A stretch of 64,000 nt of DNA from Microbulbifer harenosus (GTDB lineage Bacteria; Pseudomonadota; Gammaproteobacteria; Pseudomonadales; Cellvibrionaceae). The stretch lies in contig NZ_VANI01000002.1 in NCBI RefSeq assembly GCF_005771435.1, positions 1 to 64,000 of the forward strand, given 5' to 3'. Positions 39,581 through 48,098 of this stretch are shown piece by piece. Both the position numbers and the translations under genes were made by a program. Below the pieces are notes generated by a model, which had not been told where the DNA came from, ran no database searches, and was given only the letters and a program-made list of their open reading frames with translations. Position 1 is the first letter of the stretch. Every line of letters starts with the position of its first letter.

Positions 39581-40805
39581 GCGCCCGGCGCGCAATGTCG
39601 GTCTGGGCCTGTTGCTCGCCATCCTGGTGGCCAATGGTGTCGCCCACAGTGTATTTGTCATTGCGATGCCGATTATCGGCCGCCAACTGGGCCTGGCCGA
39701 CGTGCAGACCGGGGTGATCCTCACCGTTTCCGCCGTTGTCATGATGCTCGCCGCACCCTCCTGGGGGCGCTACAGCGAACGGGCAGGGCGGCGCGCGGTG
39801 GTGGCGGCCGGCATTCTCGCGAGCGGGATTTTCCTGTTGGCGGTTGCCGGTGTGGTATTTCTGCGCCAGAGCCTGCTGCTCACGCTGCCGCTCACCTTTT
39901 GTCTGCTGTTCGGCTTGCGCCTTCTGCAAGCGGTTGGTGTTGGCGGGGTGATGCCGGCTTCCCAGGCCTACGTCGCGGATGCCACCGGGCGCGCAGCGCG
40001 GACACGTGGAATGGGCCTGATGGGGGCGGCGTTCGGGGCCGGAACCATTCTCGGAGGGGCTGCGGCAGCGATACTCGGCCAGTGGGTGGCCGTACAGGGG
40101 CTGCTGGGGCTGGGAGCACTGTTGCTGCTGGTATGGTGGGGGCTGTGTCGCCGTCTGCCGGAAATCCGACAACCCGTGCCGGGTCGCATAGCGGAGCGGG
40201 GCGCGCTGCCCTACGCAACACTGTGGCCCATGCTGTTGCTGACATTTTGCGCACTGCTGATATACGGCATGTTGCAACAGGTGATCGGGTTGCGCCTGCA
40301 GGATCAGTTCGGCTATAGCAGCGCCGAAGCGCTGCGCGCAACCGGAATCGCGATGATGTTGACCATGGCGGTGATGGTGATTGTGCAACTTGGGTTCCTG
40401 CGCTTCGTCGACTGGCCAGCGGCGCGCGTGCTGCGATGGGGTTGCGGCCTGTTGGTACTGGCACTGACGTTAGCCACACTCAGCACCGGTTACGGTCAGT
40501 TGCTGATGAGTATGGTATTGGTGGGGGGCGCGATGGGATTGGTGTTCCCGGGTAATCTCGCCCTCTTGAGCCTGGCGGTGGGCGCGAATGCCCAGGGGCG
40601 CATTGCCGGTGTCAACGGCGTGAGCAAGGGGTTGGGCTTGGCGCTGGGGCCGGTGAGCGGCGCAGCGCTGCACCAGTTTTCTGTGTCGGCGCCGTTCGTG
40701 TTGGGAATAGTGCTGGCACTGGTCATGGTGCTGCTGGCCTTCTGGGGCTCCCAGCCCGAGAAGGCGGACACTCTACTGGAATGCGACGGGGCAGGGCAGA
40801 TCTGA
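39561..40805 (+). CDS. MFS transporter, probable metallophore exporter
   Basis: 414 residues with 12 hydrophobic helices. The MFS loop 2-3 motif appears as APSWGRYSERAGRRAVV, and helix 5 carries the GAAFGAGTILGGA segment of drug:proton antiporters. The start is a GTG at 39561, overlapping the regulator stop by 20 bases. Coupling to the Fur-controlled regulator points to export of the cluster product. Its 3' end overlaps the convergent acyl-CoA dehydrogenase gene by 33 bases (40773-40805), leaving no room for separate terminators. Confidence 0.87.
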   Translation: MNTEPVERPARNVGLGLLLAILVANGVAHSVFVIAMPIIGRQLGLADVQTGVILTVSAVVMMLAAPSWGRYSERAGRRAVVAAGILASGIFLLAVAGVVFLRQSLLLTLPLTFCLLFGLRLLQAVGVGGVMPASQAYVADATGRAARTRGMGLMGAAFGAGTILGGAAAAILGQWVAVQGLLGLGALLLLVWWGLCRRLPEIRQPVPGRIAERGALPYATLWPMLLLTFCALLIYGMLQQVIGLRLQDQFGYSSAEALRATGIAMMLTMAVMVIVQLGFLRFVDWPAARVLRWGCGLLVLALTLATLSTGYGQLLMSMVLVGGAMGLVFPGNLALLSLAVGANAQGRIAGVNGVSKGLGLALGPVSGAALHQFSVSAPFVLGIVLALVMVLLAFWGSQPEKADTLLECDGAGQI

Positions 40806-41957
40806 CTTGTAAACGCTCTGCGCCACAATATCGCGGTGGATTTCGGAGGTGCCGTCAATGATGCGATACAGACGCGCATCCCGGTAGAAACTCTCCACCA
40901 GGCTGTCCTCATGGCAGCCGCTGCCGCCGAATATCTGCAGTGCGCGATCGGCGACCCGTCCCAGGGTTTCCGTAGTAAACACCTTCACCGCGGAGATATC
41001 CGCGCGGATTGCCCGGTCTGTTGCACCCGCAGCGGCATCTATGTTTGCGGCTGTCTGCATCAACAACGCGCGCGCCGCGGCGATTTCGATGGCGCTGTCG
41101 GCGATCATCTGTCGCACCGGGCCAAACTCTCCGATGGTTTTGCCGAACTGCCGGCGGTTTGTCGCATGTTGTTTCATCAGGTGCAACAGCCGCTGGCACT
41201 TGCCCACCGCGCGCGCGCCGACCTTGGCCAGACGCGCTTTTCCCAGTGTATCGCCGAGCATCCTGAAACCGTTGTTCAGTTCTCCGAGCAGGGCTCCATG
41301 GGGTAGTTTGATATCGTGAAACAGTAACTCCCGGTGGCTGGTCCCGCGGAATCCCATCATTTGAAACGTTTTTCCCAGCTCGAACCCGGGTAGATCCCTG
41401 TCGACGAGAAACAGGGAAATACCGCGGGCCCCCAGGCCGGGCTCTGTGACCGCCGCAACGATAAAGAAATCGCAGAATTCCGCATCACTGGTGAAATGTT
41501 TGATGCCGGAGAGGCGCCAGCCATTCGTGGTTTTCTCGGCGCGGGTGCGGATGGCAGCGGCATCAGAGCCCGCTTCCGGTTCCGATACCGCGAGGCCGCA
41601 GAAACGCTCACCGCGTGCGCTGGGAAGCAGGTAGCGTTCAATCTGTTCCCCGCTCCCCGACGCCAGGCACTCGTAAACGTTTCCTCCCGCGCGGCGGGCG
41701 AGAATTTCCTTGGTGGCTCCCAGTTGCTCCTGCAGCAATATATTTTCCACCGTGGAAAACCCCTGGCCGCCAAACTGTTTGCTGATATTGCCGGCAAACA
41801 AGCCTGCGGCGCGGGCTTTTTCCACAATGGTGTTTGAGACACCAAGCGATAACCCGCGCGCCGTTTCAAGGTCTGCTTCCAGTGGCAGGAGTTCTGTATC
41901 GACAAACAGACGTGCCCGCTCGACCAGTTCCTGCTGCGATTGGCTGATTGGATTCAT
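40773..41957 (-). CDS. Acyl-CoA dehydrogenase family flavoenzyme
   Basis: A 394-residue FAD enzyme of the acyl-CoA dehydrogenase superfamily. Substrate and FAD segments visible are CGLAVSEPEAGSDAAAIRTRA, WRLSGIKHFTSDAEFCDFFIV, RRQFGKTIGEFGPVRQM and LQIFGGSGCHEDSLVE. In the C-terminal motif the residue aligned with the medium-chain enzyme's catalytic Glu (YEGT) is Asp (IIDGTSEIH), so the base may differ or lie elsewhere, as in isovaleryl-CoA and prolyl-carrier dehydrogenases. It is the last gene of the minus-strand operon, 19 bases after the PigE-like gene. Related enzymes desaturate the fatty chain of tambjamine and the prolyl unit of prodigiosin; here it may make the enoyl substrate for the PigD/PigE-like pair. 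Confidence 0.88.
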   Translation of the reverse strand: MNPISQSQQELVERARLFVDTELLPLEADLETARGLSLGVSNTIVEKARAAGLFAGNISKQFGGQGFSTVENILLQEQLGATKEILARRAGGNVYECLASGSGEQIERYLLPSARGERFCGLAVSEPEAGSDAAAIRTRAEKTTNGWRLSGIKHFTSDAEFCDFFIVAAVTEPGLGARGISLFLVDRDLPGFELGKTFQMMGFRGTSHRELLFHDIKLPHGALLGELNNGFRMLGDTLGKARLAKVGARAVGKCQRLLHLMKQHATNRRQFGKTIGEFGPVRQMIADSAIEIAAARALLMQTAANIDAAAGATDRAIRADISAVKVFTTETLGRVADRALQIFGGSGCHEDSLVESFYRDARLYRIIDGTSEIHRDIVAQSVYKSDLPCPVAFQ

Positions 41958-41976
41958 TGAGATTTGCTCCGTTCAA

Positions 41977-44487
41977 TTAATCCAGAAACGTCGACATGTC
42001 CCTACAGACACTGTCGAAAGCGAGAATGAACTGGGAGGCCTCCGCTTCGGTCAGCACCAACGGCGGCTGGATACGCATAATGCGGTTACTGTTTGCGGTC
42101 AGGAAGGTGAGGATGCCGTGCTCTTGGGACAACTTGCTGACGAAGCGCAGTACAAACATGTCCTGCATACTGGATTCCAGTTCCGCAATGGCCTTGTCCA
42201 GATGACGCTTGGCACTGTCCGGTAGCATGCGATAGCTGCTGCGGGGATTCCACGGAAGGCGGTGGGCGAGTTCCTGTACCGTGGATTCGATACTGCCCTC
42301 GAAAGACTGGCAGAATTCGATGGCCAGCATCAGCCCGCGCCCGCGCACCGCGCGTATGAAGGGGTACTGGGCGGCGATTTCACGCAGCGCGTCGAGCAGT
42401 CGGGCTCCGACAAGCCGCGCGTTTTCCGCCAGGTTTTCCTCCTCGATAACATCCAGTGTTGCCAGTGCCGTTGCCGCTGCCAGGTTGCCGCCACCAAATG
42501 TGGAGGTGTGCAGAATACAGCGGTCGATGCTTCCGTAGGCCGTGTCCCAGAGTGTTGGCGAACACAGCGTTGCGCCGATGGGTATCGCGCCGCCGGACAG
42601 GGATTTCGACAGCACCAGAATATCCGGTACAACGTTTTCCCATTCGCAGCAGAACAGTTTGCCGGTGCGTCCCAGGCCCGTTTGCACTTCGTCGAGAATC
42701 AGCAGGGCGCCGTAGTGTGTGCACAGCCTGCGCACCTCACCCAGATAACCGTCTGCCGGGACGATAGCGCCGCCTTCCCCCTGAATGGGTTCGATCACCA
42801 GTGCCCGCACATCGCCCTTGCGCAGTTCGGCCTCCAGAGACTCGAGACAACCAAACGGAATTTCGCTGCACTGGGGCAGCAGTGGCTCGAAAGCGTTGCG
42901 GTGCCGCTGGCGTCCGGTTACCGAGAGCGCGCCGAGCGTCTTGCCGTGGTAGCCGTTCTCGCAGTAAAGCAGGCGTCCGCTGTCGGTAGCCGCCAATGCG
43001 AGTTTGATGGCGGCCTCCACGGCCTCGGTGCCCGAGTTGCTGAAAAACACCCGCGACAGGTCGCCGGGAGCCAGTTGGCTCAAGCGCTCGGCCAGCAGAG
43101 CGGTGTGGTAGGGAACGGAAACATACTGCACAAACGTCGGGTGTTCCGCCGCCAGGTATTCCCGGATTGCCGCGGTGATTTTGGGGTGATTGTGGCCGGT
43201 GTTCAGGCAGCCGTAGCCGGCGACAAAATCCAGGTAGCGGGTACCGTCCAGATCTGTCAGTGTGCAGCCACTGCCTGATTGAAAGACGCGCTCGCAGTGG
43301 TTGAACTGATAGAAGTCCGCAAGTAGTGGATTGATGTGGCGGCGGAAGCGCGCCAGACTTGCCTCGCGCTGCTCCCCATGGCTCGACGCCGTGGCACCTT
43401 GGCTACTGCTGCGGTGGTGTGGCTGCAGGTCGCGGTAGTGTTCGTCGCCGATACGCTCGCCAGCGCTGGCCATGGGATGGGTGGTAAATCCGTGCCTCTG
43501 TGCCAGCTCTCCGATTTCCAGAACTTTTTCCAGAGGCAAAACCCGGCCCAGGGAATAACTGTCGCGGCGGCCCTCCAGCGACAGAATCAGGGTTTCCGCC
43601 AGGCAGCCGTTCATGAACATTTTCGGGGCGAAGTTGCCGGCCGCGTCACCAAAACTGACTTCCGGCCCCGCCGATATCAGGCCACCGTCGATCAGCAGAA
43701 TGTCGCTGCGGACAGTGTGTGCCGGCATCACATCCCGCGGCAGGGCAGCATCCACCACCACACTCCCGGGGCGCAGCCTGGCCGGGTCGATTACACCGCC
43801 GGTGGAAGTGGCGGCGACGTAGAAGCGGAGGTTTTCGTAGCAGTCTTCCATGCGATTGCTCAGCCGGATGGCGGAGTGAAACGCCTGCGGGATATAGCCG
43901 AGAAGTTGCTCGCGTTTTTCATCTCCTCCCCGGTGTACCAGCGTCAGGCGGCAACCCTGTTCGAGAAGGAGCAGGGCAATTGCCAGAGCGATGGAACCCG
44001 GATAACCAACCACCGCAACTTCCGTATCCACCGGGGAAACGTCGAGTTTTTCCATGGCCTGCAACAGGTTTTGGTAAGCGGCATAGGCGGTTAGTGAATT
44101 GCCGGTGGTCACAGGAATCTTGACCTTTTCCGCAGTATGTATGCCGCGGTTGCCGACAATGCCGGTAAAACCGCCGAGACCGACAATCTCTGCCCCGCGC
44201 GCTTTCAGGTCTTCAATTCCAGCCTCCACGCGCCGCGCCACGGTGCGGGGGTCGGCCAGCATTTCCTCGGCGGTCAGTGGCATGTAGTCAACGATGCCGC
44301 TGCAGCGGGCGCCGGTGCTGCTCACCACTTCATCCAGTGCGAAAAAGGGCACAAGGTTGCGCCACTGCCACAGCTCCGGAGAAAAACCCCGGTCCTGTTC
44401 GCGAAAGCTGCGCTCGGTCAGGTCGATCAATTTGGCGTGGCGTTTGAGGCCCACCGAAGTGGGGTGTGCGATAAATCCGAATTTCAT
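41977..44487 (-). CDS. PigE/TamH-like bifunctional thioester reductase-aminotransferase
   Basis: An 836-residue fusion. Residues 1-345 resemble long-chain acyl-ACP reductase (AAR): LGGFTGIVGNRG, TTGNSLTAY, an NAD(P) loop VVGYPGSIALAIA and a Cys (MNGCLAETLILSLEG, about residue 295) aligned with the AAR catalytic Cys. Residues 385-836 form a class III PLP aminotransferase with NSGTEAVEAAIKLA, LILDEVQTGLGRTG and the PLP lysine in VLSKSLSGG (about residue 628). This is the layout of PigE (prodigiosin) and TamH (tambjamine): a thioester becomes an aldehyde, then an amine. The ATG at 44487 gives the PigE-like MKFGFIAHPTS. It directly follows the PigD-like gene, as expected for partners. Confidence 0.88.
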   Translation of the reverse strand: MKFGFIAHPTSVGLKRHAKLIDLTERSFREQDRGFSPELWQWRNLVPFFALDEVVSSTGARCSGIVDYMPLTAEEMLADPRTVARRVEAGIEDLKARGAEIVGLGGFTGIVGNRGIHTAEKVKIPVTTGNSLTAYAAYQNLLQAMEKLDVSPVDTEVAVVGYPGSIALAIALLLLEQGCRLTLVHRGGDEKREQLLGYIPQAFHSAIRLSNRMEDCYENLRFYVAATSTGGVIDPARLRPGSVVVDAALPRDVMPAHTVRSDILLIDGGLISAGPEVSFGDAAGNFAPKMFMNGCLAETLILSLEGRRDSYSLGRVLPLEKVLEIGELAQRHGFTTHPMASAGERIGDEHYRDLQPHHRSSSQGATASSHGEQREASLARFRRHINPLLADFYQFNHCERVFQSGSGCTLTDLDGTRYLDFVAGYGCLNTGHNHPKITAAIREYLAAEHPTFVQYVSVPYHTALLAERLSQLAPGDLSRVFFSNSGTEAVEAAIKLALAATDSGRLLYCENGYHGKTLGALSVTGRQRHRNAFEPLLPQCSEIPFGCLESLEAELRKGDVRALVIEPIQGEGGAIVPADGYLGEVRRLCTHYGALLILDEVQTGLGRTGKLFCCEWENVVPDILVLSKSLSGGAIPIGATLCSPTLWDTAYGSIDRCILHTSTFGGGNLAAATALATLDVIEEENLAENARLVGARLLDALREIAAQYPFIRAVRGRGLMLAIEFCQSFEGSIESTVQELAHRLPWNPRSSYRMLPDSAKRHLDKAIAELESSMQDMFVLRFVSKLSQEHGILTFLTANSNRIMRIQPPLVLTEAEASQFILAFDSVCRDMSTFLD

Positions 44488-44522
44488 GATGCTTCCCGGT
44501 TGTGTATCTGTTGTGGGCCGTT

Positions 44523-46988
44523 TTATCCGCACTCGGCTCGGTGCCAGGCGGATTCCGACAGCAGGCTGAGGCCGTCTCCATCTGAATCGTGTGCGATCAG
44601 CACTTCGGCGATGTTCACCGCGCCGCGCTGTGTGAGCATGGTGTGCAACCGACGTCCGTCATAGATATTGAGGCGATGGCAGTAAACCGGCACATTGCCG
44701 GCGTGATGTGCCACATCAACGGTGTTCAGTCGCGTTGGTACCACTACCTGGCTGCCGTCTTTGCTCGAACTGCGCGCGTCCAGATAGGTTCGAATCATCG
44801 ACAGAACACCATTGCACAGATAAAAGAGGTTCACGCTGATGTGGTCGCGTTGCGGATTGTTAGCCAGCGCCTCCGCCAGCCGGTGGTGCATGTCAGGGAC
44901 CAGGGCGCGGGCACCGTCGCCGATAAACGCAAGTACATGGTGCCGGCTGGTGCGGGCGATGTAGGGCAGCGCTGACAGTGCATCGCCCATTAGCGCGCGC
45001 CCGTACCAGCCGGAAAACCCGGGATCCGTGCGCGGAATATTGCGCAGTGCGGAAAGGCCGCCGCGCCCCACGTCATATACCCCGGTGTAGCGATAGTTTT
45101 CCTCTTGTATCAGGCGGTGAACCAGTTTTCCCATGTGCATGGTGAAATAGCTGGCAGACATTGGCAGGGTGTCGAGGTAGTCCACGGGCACCCCTTCTTC
45201 CATTTGCTGTACCTCGCGTAGCGCCGCTCGACGGAGTGTCAGCACCTGTGGGTCCACGTCCAACCGCTCCAGCACCGCATCGAGAAATTCGTTGAGGGGA
45301 AGCGGTAACGCGATATCCGTGAACGGCGAAAGATGCGCAGTGTTTTTATTGACCTGCACAATCCGCAGGTTGCGCGCCAGTTTGCTGTCGGAAAATGGCG
45401 TGGCTGCCTGATCAATTTTGCTTTTCAGGAAAAAGAGACACTGGGATTCGACGTCGTGCAGCTTTCCGTTCTGATGCAGAAAGTGATAGAGCCTGCGACT
45501 GAAGGCGTAGACGCCGCAGGCACCCAGATAGTTCGGATTGGGGGTGCCGTCTTCGTAGGCAGAGACTGATCCCGGGTGAGTTAGCGCATCTGCCAGGCCG
45601 ATCCCCGCGCGCTCGGCGATCTGGTAAACGCGCGTTCGCTGTGCGGCGGAGAGTGGGCCGCAGTACCACAGCAGGCGGGCGCGCGAGCGGTTGATGATTT
45701 CCATCGCCGCATCGATCAGTGCGTTCCGTCGCGAATCGCTGTTCGCATCCGCTATAGCGGCGATACGCGGAGCGGGTATTTCCAGAGCCACCTGTTCCCT
45801 GCTCTCGAGTACACCGGGCGTAGCGAAAATGAATACCGGCCCCGGTTCGTCCCGCAGCCGGGCCAGGGCGCGTCCCAGTTGCGTGGCGATGTCTTGGCGT
45901 TCGTGGATATAGAAATGGGGAATACCGCGCGCCGCGATCACCTGGCGTCCATCGGTCTCGGGATCAAGCGTGCTTTGAAAAGCGTACCAGGAGTGTTCGG
46001 GGCTGTCGGCGCAGATGATCAATCCCGGTGCACGGGCTCGCTGGAGATTGGAAAGGGTGCCGCGAAACTCATCGATCATGCCCGAAGTCACGGTGATGAC
46101 GTAGGCCCTTTGGTATAGCTGCCATCCCGCCAGTGCGCCTGCCGCGAGGCTGTGTTCATTGTTGCCCGTCAGGCAGCGGGGTGCCTGCGCAACGGCGTCG
46201 TCTTCGCTGAGGCGGTGCATGGAGCGGATGAAGTTGGCCACCATGGAGCCGGTGTAATAGTGAAAATCCCAGTGCGCCGGCCAGTTACTCTGCATAAAAC
46301 CGTAGATGCCGGCGGCGAGTGCCACGGGATCGTCAGCGGCTTTCAGAGCGCGCGCCAGTATCTTGTTCAGATAGCAGAAATCGAGATGGTCCAACAGCAG
46401 TTTGAGCAGGCCGGCGCGGTCCGTTTCCGGCATATTCCGATGAACCCGCAGCTTGATGCTGCCGTCCACATAGCCCAGAGCATCATCCAGTTCGCGCATG
46501 GGAATCAGCAGGTTTTTCGAGTGGGGTGACAGGCGGCTGATGCGGCAGTGACGACTGAGGACGGTGAAGGGATCCGGCGCGTCGTCGCGATTGGTATGGG
46601 GGAAGGGTACGCATTCGGTATCCACAAAGAAAATATCGAATGTCGCCGGGTTGGCGGCAAGCGCGCCCACGGCATCGTCCAGGCTGGTGTATTGCCGCAG
46701 GGAAAACGCGAAGCGGGTTTTTCTGCCGGTATGCGAGAAAAACTGTCGGGCCTGGCGGCTGGTCGCGGAGAATAATTCCTCCTGACTGCAGCTGCTGTAA
46801 CCGGTATTCGCGTTCACGGCGTACCGTGTGTGCACTTCCGCGACTTCGCCTGCCGATGAGACGCCAGCCGTTTCACCTGGATCTTGGATGGCGTGCAGAA
46901 ACGTCATCACCTGGTCCAGATCTTCGCGCAATAGCAATTTGTCCGAGACTACACAAATTCCGATTTCGTGGTTTTCGGTCCTGTTCAT
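44523..46988 (-). CDS. PigD-like thiamine diphosphate-dependent enzyme
   Basis: An 821-residue ThDP enzyme. The ThDP/Mg motif is FIGDGARAL, continuing to LFYLCNG (about residues 690-725), the GDG-x(25-28)-N signature. The pyrimidine-binding half has TGNNEHSLAAGALAGW, whose Glu is the likely activator. An N-terminal extension of about 220 residues precedes it, as in PigD. PigD condenses decarboxylated pyruvate with an unsaturated aldehyde or thioester in a Stetter-type addition to give a 1,4-dicarbonyl, which PigE aminates and cyclises to a pyrroline. The adjacency to a PigE homologue makes this identity likely; acetolactate-synthase-like chemistry cannot be excluded. Confidence 0.82.
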   Translation of the reverse strand: MNRTENHEIGICVVSDKLLLREDLDQVMTFLHAIQDPGETAGVSSAGEVAEVHTRYAVNANTGYSSCSQEELFSATSRQARQFFSHTGRKTRFAFSLRQYTSLDDAVGALAANPATFDIFFVDTECVPFPHTNRDDAPDPFTVLSRHCRISRLSPHSKNLLIPMRELDDALGYVDGSIKLRVHRNMPETDRAGLLKLLLDHLDFCYLNKILARALKAADDPVALAAGIYGFMQSNWPAHWDFHYYTGSMVANFIRSMHRLSEDDAVAQAPRCLTGNNEHSLAAGALAGWQLYQRAYVITVTSGMIDEFRGTLSNLQRARAPGLIICADSPEHSWYAFQSTLDPETDGRQVIAARGIPHFYIHERQDIATQLGRALARLRDEPGPVFIFATPGVLESREQVALEIPAPRIAAIADANSDSRRNALIDAAMEIINRSRARLLWYCGPLSAAQRTRVYQIAERAGIGLADALTHPGSVSAYEDGTPNPNYLGACGVYAFSRRLYHFLHQNGKLHDVESQCLFFLKSKIDQAATPFSDSKLARNLRIVQVNKNTAHLSPFTDIALPLPLNEFLDAVLERLDVDPQVLTLRRAALREVQQMEEGVPVDYLDTLPMSASYFTMHMGKLVHRLIQEENYRYTGVYDVGRGGLSALRNIPRTDPGFSGWYGRALMGDALSALPYIARTSRHHVLAFIGDGARALVPDMHHRLAEALANNPQRDHISVNLFYLCNGVLSMIRTYLDARSSSKDGSQVVVPTRLNTVDVAHHAGNVPVYCHRLNIYDGRRLHTMLTQRGAVNIAEVLIAHDSDGDGLSLLSESAWHRAECG

Positions 46989-47009
46989 GATTTCCCTTGT
47001 GACCGTTCG

Positions 47010-48098
47010 TTAGATAGTGTCTGGATCGATGGCGCCACCGGCAATTAATAGCGCCTGCAATAGGAAAAAATATCCCCACACTGTTTCACCCAGCGTTTCC
47101 CCGCCGGTGGTTCCGCGAAAGCTGCAACCGAGAAAGCGGGCTTCGTCGCTGGACGTATTCCGGGTGAAGAAAGGGGAATCGAGTAACTGTTGCAAAAGTC
47201 GGTTTGCGCGCTTGCGCCAGTGGCTGTCCCCCGCATCGAGTTTGTACATTGCGATGGCGGCAATCAGCGTGGCGGATGGGTCCGGTAGCGCCGGATCGGC
47301 GTCTTGCTGGCTGGGAGGAAAATCCTGCCCGTGGCACTGCCACCAAAGGTCGCAGTGGCGCTCGGCCAGGTCGCGGTACTGCGAATCCCACAGCCGCGCC
47401 GCGGAGGCCAGGCCCAGCAGTCCCCAGCTGTTCCCCCGCGCCCACTGACCGGCGCGCCCCAGAGGGTGTGCGCCGGACGAGTCGATACTGGCATTGGCGT
47501 AGAAGTTGCCGTCATCCGCCAGCAGGTGTTGGGTGACACTGCGGGCATGGCGGCGCGCACTGTCGCGCGTGTTTTCGTCGCCGTACTGGAGCAGGCGCAG
47601 AAGTGCGGCAAAGGCGTCGACGTTGAGTGTTCGGGGGCCGTTTGGCCCGCCGCCGAGCGCGCTTCCCAGGGGGTAGAAGGACTGCTGCTCATTGAAACTC
47701 TGGGCCAGGGTGCGGGCTGCGGCGGTGGCCAGTTCCCTGCACGATGGATGGTTGAACAGGGCGATACCCGGCGCCGTCGCATACCAGAAGATCATGCTGC
47801 GAAACTGGGTGTCCTGGTGCAGTTTGGCGGCTAGTTGTCTGCAGATGGACAGCGCCCGCGCGCGGTCAGCGGCGCGCCCGCTCAGGTGTGCCTGTAGCCA
47901 CCAGCATCCGCTCCAGAAACCTCCCATCCAGGAGCCGCCGGCAGACAGTTGCCACTGCGGATTTTGCTGTTCGCGGAAAAGTGGCACCGCGTCGCCGCAG
48001 TCCCCGGCCAGGCGCGACAGGTAGCGCCCGATGGCGCGGGCGCAAGAGAGGGGCGCGGTTGCGGGTTTGGTGGCGGTGGCTTGTTCGGAAGTCGTCAT
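47010..48098 (-). CDS. GH88-like six-hairpin glycosidase fold protein
   Basis: A 362-residue protein with the alpha/alpha-barrel pattern of unsaturated glucuronyl hydrolases (GH88/GH105): GGFWSGCWWLQAHLSG, TLNVDAFAALLRLLQYG, ARGNSWGLLGLASAA, PDPSATLIAAIAMYKL and GETVWGYFFLLQALL. The Asp in TLNVD aligns with the second catalytic Asp of UGL. The first catalytic Asp region (normally HDxGF) is replaced by FRSMIFWYATAPG, so glycosidase activity is doubtful. There is no signal peptide, so it acts in the cytoplasm. Its start overlaps the preceding MFS gene by 4 bases, tying it firmly to the biosynthetic operon. A sugar-handling or unrelated tailoring role is possible; the function is not known. Confidence 0.72.
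   Translation of the reverse strand: MTTSEQATATKPATAPLSCARAIGRYLSRLAGDCGDAVPLFREQQNPQWQLSAGGSWMGGFWSGCWWLQAHLSGRAADRARALSICRQLAAKLHQDTQFRSMIFWYATAPGIALFNHPSCRELATAAARTLAQSFNEQQSFYPLGSALGGGPNGPRTLNVDAFAALLRLLQYGDENTRDSARRHARSVTQHLLADDGNFYANASIDSSGAHPLGRAGQWARGNSWGLLGLASAARLWDSQYRDLAERHCDLWWQCHGQDFPPSQQDADPALPDPSATLIAAIAMYKLDAGDSHWRKRANRLLQQLLDSPFFTRNTSSDEARFLGCSFRGTTGGETLGETVWGYFFLLQALLIAGGAIDPDTI

Noticed and set aside
40773-46988. Complete prodiginine or tambjamine pathway
   Set aside because: Only the PigD/PigE-like pair and a dehydrogenase are present; the bipyrrole and condensing enzymes are missing.
47010-48098. Active unsaturated glucuronyl hydrolase
   Set aside because: One of the two catalytic Asp regions is replaced and there is no polysaccharide lyase context.
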